Shown in pieces: positions 8,618-16,770 of a DNA stretch of 64,000 bases (position 1 is its first letter; each line of letters begins with the position of its first letter). The position numbers and the translations under genes are program-made. Under the pieces are notes generated by a model. It saw only the letters and a list, made by a program, of their open reading frames with translations, had not been told where the DNA came from and searched no databases. The DNA is from Firm-04 sp045596625 (lineage in GTDB: Bacteria; Bacillota; Clostridia; Oscillospirales; Ruminococcaceae), in assembly GCA_045596625.1 (NCBI GenBank), contig JAZOCU010000054.1, forward strand, positions 400,433 to 464,432, given 5' to 3'.

Positions 8618-9964
8618 ATGGCTACGATTGCTGCTGTCTCTACTCCTAATGCAACCGGTGGATTGGGAGTGCTGCGTATCGCCGGCGATGAGGCGATTTC
8701 CATAGCTGAAAATGTATTTCGCAGTGCGAATGGCAGACTTGTATCCGATATGGCCGGATATACCTGCGCTTATGGCAATATATTCGATAACGACATATTT
8801 GTTGACGATGTTGTTCTGACGGTTTTTAGAAAACCGAATAGCTATACCGGCGATGATATTGTTGAGATATCGTGTCATGGCGGCGTTTATATATGCAAGA
8901 AAATATTATCGTTACTATATAGATATGGGGCCAAGCCTGCCGAAGCGGGTGAGTTTACACGCAGAGCATTTGAAAATGGAAAAATGTCGCTTTCTCAAGC
9001 AGAGGCTGTGATGCAGGCAATCCATGCGGAAGGCGAAGCGGCTTTACAAGAAGCGAACTATGCGCGCAGTGGAAAACTATCGGCACTGATGCGTAATGTT
9101 CAGCAAGAAATTACTGGATTACTCTCAGCTTTGGCGTATTGGATGGATGATCCTGAGGAATCGCCGCCTGAACTGGAACCTGCATATTTGATTGCGACGA
9201 TCACAGGACTGAGAGACCGACTCTGTGCAATGGCTGATGAATATGAAAACGGCAGGGTGTTTCGTGAAGGGGTTCGTACTGCGCTGCTTGGCAGGCCGAA
9301 TGCCGGAAAATCCTCGGTAATGAACTGGCTGACCGGTATGCGGCGCAGCATTGTGACTGAAATCCCGGGTACGACACGAGATGTTGTTACAGAATCGGTT
9401 AGAATAGGCTCCTATACACTTTTACTAGCGGATACCGCAGGAATTCGCATTTCGTCCGATCAGATTGAACGGCTTGGCATTGAACAGTCCTATGTAGAGG
9501 CGGAAATGGCGCAGTTATTGCTGTATGTCGTGGATGCGACTGTGGGGATTGCTGATGAGGATGTCGCCTTCTTGGAACGCTATGCAAATAAAAAACGCAT
9601 TGTGCTGTGGAATAAGACAGATCTATCTGATGCACCGCCACCGCAGTTGTCTGTTCCTGTTGTGTCGTGTGCTGCTAAGCTGCAGCGTGGAGACGATTCG
9701 CTGCTGCTGGCTTTGCGGCAAATTCTAGGCGATGTACCAACGGAACAGCGACCGACGTTGATAACAGAGCGGCAGCGTGTGCTGGTATCACGTGCTGCGG
9801 ATTGCCTGCTGGAAGCGATTCGGCTTATACATGACGAACAACCGGTCGATATGCTTTACGAACTGCTGCAATCAGCTGCCTTCTCACTCGGCGAAATTGA
9901 CGGTGATTTGGTTTCTGACGCTGTGATCGATGGCGTGTTCCGTCGGTTTTGCGTCGGTAAATGA
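8618..9964 (+). CDS. mnmE: tRNA modification GTPase MnmE
   Basis: A 448-residue GTPase that, with MnmG, installs the 5-carboxymethylaminomethyl group on wobble uridine 34. The N-terminal folate-binding domain (about 1-115) contains TGDDIVEISCHGG. The embedded G domain shows G1 GRPNAGKSS (about 226-234), G2 TTRD, G3 DTAG and G4 NKTD. The C-terminus ends FCVGK, carrying the conserved cysteine. The ATG at 8618 follows GGAGG. A parS-like palindrome starts immediately after its stop. Confidence 0.97.
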   Translation: MATIAAVSTPNATGGLGVLRIAGDEAISIAENVFRSANGRLVSDMAGYTCAYGNIFDNDIFVDDVVLTVFRKPNSYTGDDIVEISCHGGVYICKKILSLLYRYGAKPAEAGEFTRRAFENGKMSLSQAEAVMQAIHAEGEAALQEANYARSGKLSALMRNVQQEITGLLSALAYWMDDPEESPPELEPAYLIATITGLRDRLCAMADEYENGRVFREGVRTALLGRPNAGKSSVMNWLTGMRRSIVTEIPGTTRDVVTESVRIGSYTLLLADTAGIRISSDQIERLGIEQSYVEAEMAQLLLYVVDATVGIADEDVAFLERYANKKRIVLWNKTDLSDAPPPQLSVPVVSCAAKLQRGDDSLLLALRQILGDVPTEQRPTLITERQRVLVSRAADCLLEAIRLIHDEQPVDMLYELLQSAAFSLGEIDGDLVSDAVIDGVFRRFCVGK

Positions 9965-9980
9965 TGTTCCACGTGGAACA
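9965..9980. promoter_or_regulatory. parS: parS-like site (ParB-binding palindrome), copy 1
   Basis: TGTTCCACGTGGAACA is a perfect 16-bp palindrome differing by one base from the Bacillus consensus TGTTCCACGTGAAACA. It lies between the mnmE stop and the mnmG ribosome site. ParB/Spo0J loads on such sites near the origin. Confidence 0.85.
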
Positions 9981-9993
9981 AAGGAGTAGTTGC

Positions 9994-11901
9994 ATGAACA
10001 TTTTAGGCGATTTCGATGTTGCGGTGATCGGCGCCGGCCACGCAGGCATTGAAGCTGCAGTTGCATCTGCCAAACGCGGCTGCCGAACAGCGTTGTTTAC
10101 AATATCTTTGGATCAGATTGGCAATATGCCTTGCAATCCCTCGATTGGTGGAAGTGCAAAGGGGCACTTGGTCAGAGAAATCGATGCGCTCGGCGGTGTT
10201 ATGGCTGAAGCGGCTGATGCTTGCTGCATTCAGATGAGAATGCTCAATCTTAGCAAAGGTGCTTCGGTGCACAGTCCTCGTGCGCAGGAAGATCGTCGTG
10301 CATATCAGCTATATATGAAGAAATTGTGTGAAAATACGCGCAATTTGCAGGTGATTCAAGCTGAGATTGCTGATATCATGATGGATGATCGTCAAATGGT
10401 TACGGGCGTAGTGAATGCTTTTGGCGGTGTGTATCTCTGCAAAGCGGTTGTGATTTGTGCCGGCACTTTTCTGCGAGGCAAGATTTTTGTTGGTCAGTGT
10501 ACGCAGGAAAGCGGCCCGGACGCTTGCTTGCCGGCGCGGTTTTTGTCCGAACGCCTTTTGCAGCTCGGCATTTCTCTTCGGCGCTTCAAAACCGGCACCC
10601 CTTGCCGTGTTCATCGGCGCAGTATTGATTTTGATAAGTTGATCCCGCAATCCGGCGATACCAATCCGAGGCCGTTTTCCTTTATGCCAAATACTACGCT
10701 TTATAATGATGCTTTGTGCTATATCGCCAATACGAATCCTATAACGCATCAGATCATTCGGGATCATCTGTCTGAATCGCCGCTCTATAGTGGGCTGATT
10801 GAAGGTGTCGGCCCGCGATACTGCCCTTCGATTGAAGATAAGGTGATGCGATTTTCATCGAGAGATCGGCATCAAATTTTCGTTGAACCGACCGGCCTTA
10901 ACACCGAGGAGATGTATCTGCAGGGCTTCAGCACCTCGCTGCCGGAGCATGTGCAGGTGAAGATGCTCCGTTCTATTGTTGGGCTTGAGCGGGTTGAGAT
11001 CATGCGTTCGGCATATGCTATTGAATATGACTGTATCAATCCGCTTTGTCTGCATGCCACATTGGCGTTCCGAGATTTCCGGGGCTTGTATGCGGCTGGA
11101 CAATTCAATGGTACTTCCGGCTATGAAGAGGCGGCGGCGCAAGGTTTGGTAGCCGGAATCAACGCATCTTCGTATGTTTTGGGCGATGAGCAGCTTGTGC
11201 TTTCACGCCAGTCATCCTATATTGGCACTTTGATCGACGATCTTGTTTCCAAGGGCTGCGAGGATCCGTATCGCATGATGACTGCACGCAGCGAATATCG
11301 TTTGTCACTGAGGCATTCAACCGCTGACGCTCGTCTTACTCCCATTGGATATCGCTATGGGTTGATCTCCGAGGAACGCTATGCGGCTTTTTCGCGTAAG
11401 ATCGAACGAATTGCGCACGTAAAGGAAGCGGTTTCCCATATCACGGTGTCGCCTAGTGTGCCGTTGAATACATATCTAGAAGAAGTTGGAACGATGCCGT
11501 TGCAATCCGGCGTTCGACTCGATGCGTTGCTGCGTCGTCCGCAGGTTGACTACCGTTCGCTGATTGCGATATTGCCGCCTGAAGTGACAGAATTGTTCCA
11601 GCCGGATGGTGAATTGAGCACCGACGAGGCTGATGAAGTGAACCTTCAGGTGAAATATCAGCAATATATCGAACGCCAGAATCAACAGAATGCGCATTTG
11701 GCTCATCTTGAGCGCATTCGGCTGCCGCAGAACATCAATTATCAAGGCTTAACGGGATTGTCCTCGGAAGCAAGGGAGAAATTATCAAAGCAGAGGCCCG
11801 AAAATTTGCGGCAGGCTTCGCTGATATCCGGTGTTTCTCCTGCAGACATCAATATCATAATCACTTTTCTAAAGGCAGGTGGATATCGTGATGAACCATG
11901 A
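9994..11901 (+). CDS. mnmG: tRNA uridine-5-carboxymethylaminomethyl modification enzyme MnmG
   Basis: A 635-residue FAD protein and partner of MnmE. The N-terminal dinucleotide-binding motif is FDVAVIGAGHAGIEAA (about residues 7-22), followed by MPCNPSIGGSAKGHLVREID, the MnmG signature region. The second conserved block, LYAAGQFNGTSGYEEAAAQG (about 367-386), is also present, and the C-terminal helical domain binds MnmE and tRNA. An ATG exists 33 bases further upstream inside the parS site; 9994 is chosen because AAGGAG lies seven bases before it. The 3' end overlaps rsmG by 11 bases. Confidence 0.97.
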   Translation: MNILGDFDVAVIGAGHAGIEAAVASAKRGCRTALFTISLDQIGNMPCNPSIGGSAKGHLVREIDALGGVMAEAADACCIQMRMLNLSKGASVHSPRAQEDRRAYQLYMKKLCENTRNLQVIQAEIADIMMDDRQMVTGVVNAFGGVYLCKAVVICAGTFLRGKIFVGQCTQESGPDACLPARFLSERLLQLGISLRRFKTGTPCRVHRRSIDFDKLIPQSGDTNPRPFSFMPNTTLYNDALCYIANTNPITHQIIRDHLSESPLYSGLIEGVGPRYCPSIEDKVMRFSSRDRHQIFVEPTGLNTEEMYLQGFSTSLPEHVQVKMLRSIVGLERVEIMRSAYAIEYDCINPLCLHATLAFRDFRGLYAAGQFNGTSGYEEAAAQGLVAGINASSYVLGDEQLVLSRQSSYIGTLIDDLVSKGCEDPYRMMTARSEYRLSLRHSTADARLTPIGYRYGLISEERYAAFSRKIERIAHVKEAVSHITVSPSVPLNTYLEEVGTMPLQSGVRLDALLRRPQVDYRSLIAILPPEVTELFQPDGELSTDEADEVNLQVKYQQYIERQNQQNAHLAHLERIRLPQNINYQGLTGLSSEAREKLSKQRPENLRQASLISGVSPADINIIITFLKAGGYRDEP

Positions 11902-12601
11902 TTATGAGACTTGCACAGCCTTATTTGGACGTTATCAGATCCCCCTTGCTGCACACCAGTATGAGCAATTTTGTGCGTTCCAAAAGCTGATGATTGCGGA
12001 ATCCGATCGACAGAATGTATCGGCTGTCAATGATCCTGATGAGATATGGGCGCGCCATTTTCTGGATTCAGCATATTTATATCGCTATATTCGGGATGCA
12101 CGCTCTTCCACATTCCTTGATCTTGGTACCGGCGGCGGGTTCCCCGGAATACCGGTTGCAATCCTATTTCCAGACTTACGAGTGACACTGCTCGACAGTG
12201 AAGAACGAAAACTTGCATATTGTGCTGATGTAGTTCGTGAGCTGAATCTGCAGGCAGAGTGTCTGTGTGGCAGAGCAGAGGAGCTCTCAAAATTGCCTCA
12301 ATATCGTGAACGTTTTGATTTTATTGCGTCCCGTGCCGTGGCGAATGGGTCGATGCTCTGTGAGCTGGCATTACCATTTTTGAAAACTGGCGGTACTTTT
12401 GCTGCATTTAAGGGTAGTGGATATGATCCAAGTGCCGAGCGGTTTTCGGAAGCGTGCATGGCGCTTGGTGCTGAACAGCCACTTACGGTCGATTATCAGT
12501 TGGAAGGGATTAACAAATATTTGATCCTGATTACAAAGACGCAACCGACACCGGCACAATATCCGCGGCGTTTCGCTAAAATTAAGCGTTCTCCTTTGTG
12601 A
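11891..12601 (+). CDS. rsmG: 16S rRNA (guanine527-N7)-methyltransferase RsmG
   Basis: A 236-residue SAM-dependent methyltransferase (GidB). Motif I is FLDLGTGGGFPGIPVAI (about residues 74-90), followed by the acidic strand LLDSEERKLAYCADV. Later family features are VTLLDS, FDFIASRAVA and LKTGGTFAAFKG. Loss of RsmG is known to give low-level streptomycin resistance in other bacteria. ATG 11891 is favoured because AGGTGGA lies seven bases upstream; GTG codons at 11879 and 11888 are alternatives. It overlaps the end of mnmG, so translation is coupled. Confidence 0.96.
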   Translation: MNHDYETCTALFGRYQIPLAAHQYEQFCAFQKLMIAESDRQNVSAVNDPDEIWARHFLDSAYLYRYIRDARSSTFLDLGTGGGFPGIPVAILFPDLRVTLLDSEERKLAYCADVVRELNLQAECLCGRAEELSKLPQYRERFDFIASRAVANGSMLCELALPFLKTGGTFAAFKGSGYDPSAERFSEACMALGAEQPLTVDYQLEGINKYLILITKTQPTPAQYPRRFAKIKRSPL

Positions 12602-12602
12602 A

Positions 12603-12618
12603 TGTTCCACGTGGAACA
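12603..12618. promoter_or_regulatory. parS: parS-like site, copy 2
   Basis: The identical 16-bp palindrome TGTTCCACGTGGAACA lies two bases after the rsmG stop, 2.6 kb from copy 1. It touches the left arm of the rsmG/serS terminator. Confidence 0.85.
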
Positions 12619-12654
12619 AAAAGACCGTCAGATCTAATCTGACGGTCTTTTTTA
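12618..12654. terminator. Bidirectional terminator between rsmG and serS
   Basis: A 15-16-bp stem (AAAAGACCGTCAGAT with ATCTGACGGTCTTTT) with T-runs on both strands. It separates the convergent genes rsmG and serS. Confidence 0.9.
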
Positions 12655-12666
12655 TAAGTTATAGTA

Positions 12667-13911
12667 TCAGCCGCGAGGCTTGATAACATCGCAACCCATG
12701 AAGGGACGGAGCACCTCAGGCACAACCACAGTGCCATCGGCTTGCTGATAGGTTTCAAGGATGGCGGCGATGACGCGAGGGGTAGCCATGCCGGATCCGT
12801 TGAGCGTGTATGCGACCTGCTTTTTACCGTTCTCATCCTTGTAGCAGATCTTTGCACGGCGTGCCTGGTAATCGCTGAAATGTCCGACAGAGGAAACCTC
12901 AAGCCAGCGCTGTGCGCCGGGAGCCCATACCTCGATGTCGTAGCAACGGCCATATTTATCGCCCATGTCGCCTGTGCAGAGATCAAGGATACGCCATTGC
13001 AGCTTCAGATCCTGGATGATGCGCAGACAATCGGCAAGCAGATCATCCAGTTCCGCTTTGCAGTTCTGCGGCTCAACAACTTTTACCAGCTCGACCTTGT
13101 GGAATTCGTGTACACGCTGAAGACCACGTGTATCTTTACCGGCGCTACCGGCCTCACGGCGGAAGCAGGCGGTGTAGCCGCAGCGATACTGCGGAAGCTG
13201 ACCTGCTTCAAAGGTAGTTTCGGCAAAGGCACCGGTCAGCGGAACTTCTGCTGTTGGAATCAGCCACAGATCGTCACTTTGGCATTTGTATTGCTCCTCT
13301 GCAAACTTAGGCAGATGACCTGTGAAAGTCAAGGTTTTCGAGGAAACCATGTGAGGAGGAATGATTTCCAGATACTTGCCGCTGTGCAGGGAGAGTGCAT
13401 ATGTCACCAGTGCACGCAAAAGCTGCGCACCTGCGCCCTTATACATGGCAAACATCGAACCGGATACCTTGCTGGCAAGATCGTTATCAAGGATATCCAA
13501 GTCTGTGCCGACTTCCCAGTGCGGACGATAATGATCTGTAGTTGATTTGTAATAATCCTCGCATTCCCGTGCAATGATATTGTCGGAAGCATCTTTTCCA
13601 TCGGGCGCATCCGGATCGGGAAGATTGGGGATATCCAGATGGAGATCACGGATTTCGGAATCCAGTGCTGCGAGATCTGCTTCGCCGGCAGCAATATCGT
13701 CACGAAGCTGACGCTTATCTTCTACGGGGATGGACTGATCCTTCTTCCAGGCATTGCGCTTTGCGCGCAGATCATCCAAAGCCTGCTGCTTGCCTTTCTT
13801 TTGCTGGAGCAGTGCAGCAAGATCATCCAATTTAGAAATATCATAGCCTTTTCTGGCAAGTTGTGTTTTGAGCATATCCGGCTCAGTCAGAACGAGATTC
13901 AGATTGATCAT
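12667..13911 (-). CDS. serS: Serine--tRNA ligase
   Basis: A 414-residue class II aminoacyl-tRNA synthetase. The N-terminal long coiled-coil arm (about residues 25-100) binds the tRNA-Ser extra arm. The catalytic core shows the TAEVPLTG segment, motif 2 FRREAGSAGKDTRGLQRVHE and motif 3 NGSGMATPRVIAAILE. The usual SSCSN block is replaced by SSVGHFSDYQARR, a variant I believe occurs in some lineages. It lies 17 bases downstream of an aminotransferase gene with an AAAGGAG site between, so the two are cotranscribed. No T-box leader fits in that gap. Confidence 0.96.
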   Translation of the reverse strand: MINLNLVLTEPDMLKTQLARKGYDISKLDDLAALLQQKKGKQQALDDLRAKRNAWKKDQSIPVEDKRQLRDDIAAGEADLAALDSEIRDLHLDIPNLPDPDAPDGKDASDNIIARECEDYYKSTTDHYRPHWEVGTDLDILDNDLASKVSGSMFAMYKGAGAQLLRALVTYALSLHSGKYLEIIPPHMVSSKTLTFTGHLPKFAEEQYKCQSDDLWLIPTAEVPLTGAFAETTFEAGQLPQYRCGYTACFRREAGSAGKDTRGLQRVHEFHKVELVKVVEPQNCKAELDDLLADCLRIIQDLKLQWRILDLCTGDMGDKYGRCYDIEVWAPGAQRWLEVSSVGHFSDYQARRAKICYKDENGKKQVAYTLNGSGMATPRVIAAILETYQQADGTVVVPEVLRPFMGCDVIKPRG

Positions 13912-13928
13912 TCAATTACACTCCTTTG

Positions 13929-15218
13929 TTAATTTTGCGGTTCAATTTGCTCCAGCGCTGCGAGCTTGACACAGAGACAGAACAGCTCCATGGTTTTGCG
14001 CAGAACGTCCACCGAAGGATACGTGGGAGCAATGCGGATATTGGAATCATCGGGATCGTTTCCGCCGGGATAAGTAGCGCCGGCAGGGGTCAGGGTAACA
14101 CCAGCTTCCTTGCAAAGCTGTACGATCCGTTTTGCGCAGCCGTTCGGTGCTTGATAGGAGATAAAGTATCCACCTTGCGGTGCAGTCCAAGAGCCAAGAC
14201 CGTACGGTTTCAGTTCTTGTTCCAGAAGCGCAATTACGACATCAAACTTAGGCTTGAGGATTGCAGCGTGCTTTTTCATGTGCTCGATCACGCCCTCGGC
14301 ATTGCCGAAGAAGCGTGCGTGGCGCAATTGATTGATTTTATCAAAGCCGATCGTCTGGATGCCCATATCACGGCTGAATTGAGCCAAATTCGCTTTGCTC
14401 ATAGTAACGGCAGCAATACCGGCACCGGCAAAAGTCACTTTGGAGGTGGAGGCAAATTGATAAACCATATCCTCAGAGCCGAATTCCTTGCAGGCATCGG
14501 TGATGCGCAGGGGTGTTGCGGGATTCTCTACGATATGGTGAAGGAAATAGGCGTTATCCCAGAAGATGCGGAAATCCTTGGCGGCGGGCTTCAATGCTGC
14601 AAAACGACGCACCACAGCATCGCTGAACACTACGCCGGTCGGATTTGAATATACAGGCACGCACCATATTCCCTTTACGCTTTCATCAGATTCTACGTGC
14701 TTTGCAACGATATCCATGTCAGGACCGTCGGCAAGCATCGGTACCGGGATCATTTCAATGCCAAAGTAGTTCGCAACGGCAAAATGACGGTCATAGCCGG
14801 GGACAGGGCAAAGGAATTTTACGCTGTCCAGCTGAGACCAGGGAGTACACCCGGCAATGCCATGTACATAAGCGATCTGAAAACAGTTGAACATCAACTG
14901 CAAACTGGAGTTGCCGGCTACAAATACTTCATCGGCGGACACACCCAGCAGCTCTGCAAACAGAGTTCTGACTTCAGTGATGCCACCGGGTACGCCATAA
15001 TTTCGGCAGTCTTCACCGGTTTCGGAGAACAGTGAATCTTCAGCGGAAAGCGTATCCATCATTGGCATGGTGAGCGCGAGCTGTTCAGGTGATGGATTGC
15101 CGCGTGCCATATTCAACTGCAGCTTTTGAGCAGCAAACGCATCATAAGCAGCCTTGGTCTCGCTGTACAGAGCGGATCTTGCCTCTTGCGAAAGCTGAGA
15201 AAGTAATTTCTGTTCCAT
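13929..15218 (-). CDS. PLP-dependent aminotransferase (aspartate aminotransferase, MocR-like group)
   Basis: A 429-residue fold-type I aminotransferase. Key parts are NMARGNPSPEQL near the N-terminus, NYGVPGGITEVRTLFAELL, PVPGYDRHFAVA, CVPVYSNPTGVVFSD with the substrate-binding asparagine, FWDNAYFLHH, and the PLP-lysine segment STSKVTFAGAG. The size and the SNPTG/STSKVT pattern match the family of stand-alone aspartate aminotransferases related to MocR C-terminal domains. The substrate is inferred. It starts an operon with serS and has its own promoter at 15275-15303. The ribosome site is AAAGGA. Confidence 0.88.
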   Translation of the reverse strand: MEQKLLSQLSQEARSALYSETKAAYDAFAAQKLQLNMARGNPSPEQLALTMPMMDTLSAEDSLFSETGEDCRNYGVPGGITEVRTLFAELLGVSADEVFVAGNSSLQLMFNCFQIAYVHGIAGCTPWSQLDSVKFLCPVPGYDRHFAVANYFGIEMIPVPMLADGPDMDIVAKHVESDESVKGIWCVPVYSNPTGVVFSDAVVRRFAALKPAAKDFRIFWDNAYFLHHIVENPATPLRITDACKEFGSEDMVYQFASTSKVTFAGAGIAAVTMSKANLAQFSRDMGIQTIGFDKINQLRHARFFGNAEGVIEHMKKHAAILKPKFDVVIALLEQELKPYGLGSWTAPQGGYFISYQAPNGCAKRIVQLCKEAGVTLTPAGATYPGGNDPDDSNIRIAPTYPSVDVLRKTMELFCLCVKLAALEQIEPQN

Positions 15219-15274
15219 AGGGAGTTCCTTTCTTTGCGATAGGATTCTGTATGATATCGGTGTTTCAACAGTTT

Positions 15275-15303
15275 ATTATAGCATATTCTCCATGGAAATG
15301 CAA
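15275..15303 (-). promoter_or_regulatory. Promoter of the aminotransferase-serS operon
   Basis: Minus strand TTGCAT (15303-15298), a 17-bp spacer and TATAAT (15280-15275), about 57 bp upstream of the start. Confidence 0.75.
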
Positions 15304-15391
15304 CGGATTTTTGAAAAAACCTTGCATTTTTTTGCAATCGTAGACTTCTGCTTTTTTCGTCCTCCAAAATCAAAAAAATGTTGATGTTTGC

Positions 15392-15421
15392 TTGACAGGA
15401 GCAGTACAATCGGTTTATAAT
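15392..15421 (+). promoter_or_regulatory. Promoter of the LCP gene
   Basis: TTGACA (15392-15397), an 18-bp spacer and TATAAT (15416-15421). The transcript would have a leader of about 85 nt. Confidence 0.8.
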
Positions 15422-15513
15422 AAGCGTAAAAGAGACCAACACCAAATACAGATATATAGAGAAAAGTGTTTAGCCATAGCAGCTGCCGTGTGTGCAATAA
15501 AGGAGCATAGGAT

Positions 15514-16692
15514 ATGAAGAAAAAAAGCAACAGCTTTTCTGACACAAAGCCGCTTCCTGTACAGGAAGCGGCAAAGGAAATCCAACGCAAACAACAGACC
15601 CAAAAGGCAGGCGGAACGCAATCGCATAAATCAAAAGAGACAGCGAATCAGAGGAAGAATTCTGCATCTATCGAGCAGCCCCAATCGGGGTTGCAACTGC
15701 AAAAGCAAAAATCCAAACGCAGAGGCTGTAATCCATTGGGTGTATTGCTGACACTTGTGGCGCTGGTGTTCGGAATCTACACGCTGATTTCCGTTCGGGC
15801 CATTCATCAGCTTCGACATGAGCCGACGGAGCCGCGGCAGATCATAGCGGCGGATGCTGTATATGAGGATGAGCAGATACGGAATATTCTGGTGATCGGC
15901 AGTGACTCCCGAGGCGATACAAGAGGGCGTTCCGATGCAATGCTGCTGGTAACATTGAGCGGCCGCAACAAGACGATCACGATCACCTCGCTGATGCGGG
16001 ATAGCTATGTCAGTATTCCGGGACATGGCTGCAATAAACTGAATGCAGCGTATGTCTATGGCGGTGCGACACTGCTGATGGATACCATTGAGGCGAATTA
16101 TCATATTGATGTCGATGAATATGTTTCCATTGATTTTTCGGCATTTGTTGCAATAATTGATGCTTTTGGCGGAATGGAACTTACCATCAGCGATGCGGAA
16201 GCAGAAGGGATGAACATCATCCTGCAGGCAGAACTGAATCTTTTGATGGGTGATGCGGTGAATGCAGATCTGCTGCCCGGCGGCGGCACCTATCAGATGA
16301 ATGGCAAGCAGGCACTTGCATATTCGCGACTGCGGTATGTGGGCAATGCGGATTATGAGCGGACTCAGCGGCAGCGTACTGTCATGCTGAATCTTTTGGA
16401 ACGGATGAAGGAATTGCGCCCCGGCGCATGGTTTTCTTTGATCGAGGATGCATTGCCGTTGATTTCCACGAATATGGACTCGTTGTCATTATATATGCTT
16501 TCCCTGCGGGCACCGATCTTGCTTGCCAGCTATGATACACAGACCTTGCGGCTGCCTGCCAACGATACTTATGTCAATGATACCACAGAGACCGGTGCAG
16601 CAGTGCTTGTCGTGGATTTTGATGCCAATCTGACAATATTTAAACAGGCGGTAGAGCAGCCCTTTGCTGCGGAAAATGGTTCGGAAGAATAA
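15514..16692 (+). CDS. LytR-CpsA-Psr (LCP) family cell-wall glycopolymer ligase
   Basis: A 392-residue type II membrane protein. A long, basic, glutamine/lysine-rich cytosolic head (about 1-72) precedes one membrane helix (LGVLLTLVALVFGIYTLI, about 76-93). The extracytoplasmic LCP domain follows: ILVIGSDSRGDTRGRSDAML, MRDSYVSIPGHGCNKLNAAY, and LAYSRLRYVGNADYERTQRQ with the lipid-phosphate-binding arginines. LCP enzymes attach teichoic acid or capsule polymers to peptidoglycan. It is monocistronic, with its own promoter and a strong terminator shared with the convergent ptsI. Confidence 0.94.
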   Translation: MKKKSNSFSDTKPLPVQEAAKEIQRKQQTQKAGGTQSHKSKETANQRKNSASIEQPQSGLQLQKQKSKRRGCNPLGVLLTLVALVFGIYTLISVRAIHQLRHEPTEPRQIIAADAVYEDEQIRNILVIGSDSRGDTRGRSDAMLLVTLSGRNKTITITSLMRDSYVSIPGHGCNKLNAAYVYGGATLLMDTIEANYHIDVDEYVSIDFSAFVAIIDAFGGMELTISDAEAEGMNIILQAELNLLMGDAVNADLLPGGGTYQMNGKQALAYSRLRYVGNADYERTQRQRTVMLNLLERMKELRPGAWFSLIEDALPLISTNMDSLSLYMLSLRAPILLASYDTQTLRLPANDTYVNDTTETGAAVLVVDFDANLTIFKQAVEQPFAAENGSEE

Positions 16693-16715
16693 GAGCACGA
16701 AGCAAATGCATCGTT

Positions 16716-16751
16716 AAAAAGGCGTGAGAAGAACAGCTCTCACGCCTTTTT
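16716..16751. terminator. Bidirectional terminator between the LCP gene and ptsI
   Basis: AAAAAGGCGTGAGA pairs with TCTCACGCCTTTTT across an eight-base loop, with a T-run on each side. Confidence 0.9.
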
Positions 16752-16770
16752 GTGTGATGAGGAAATGCTT

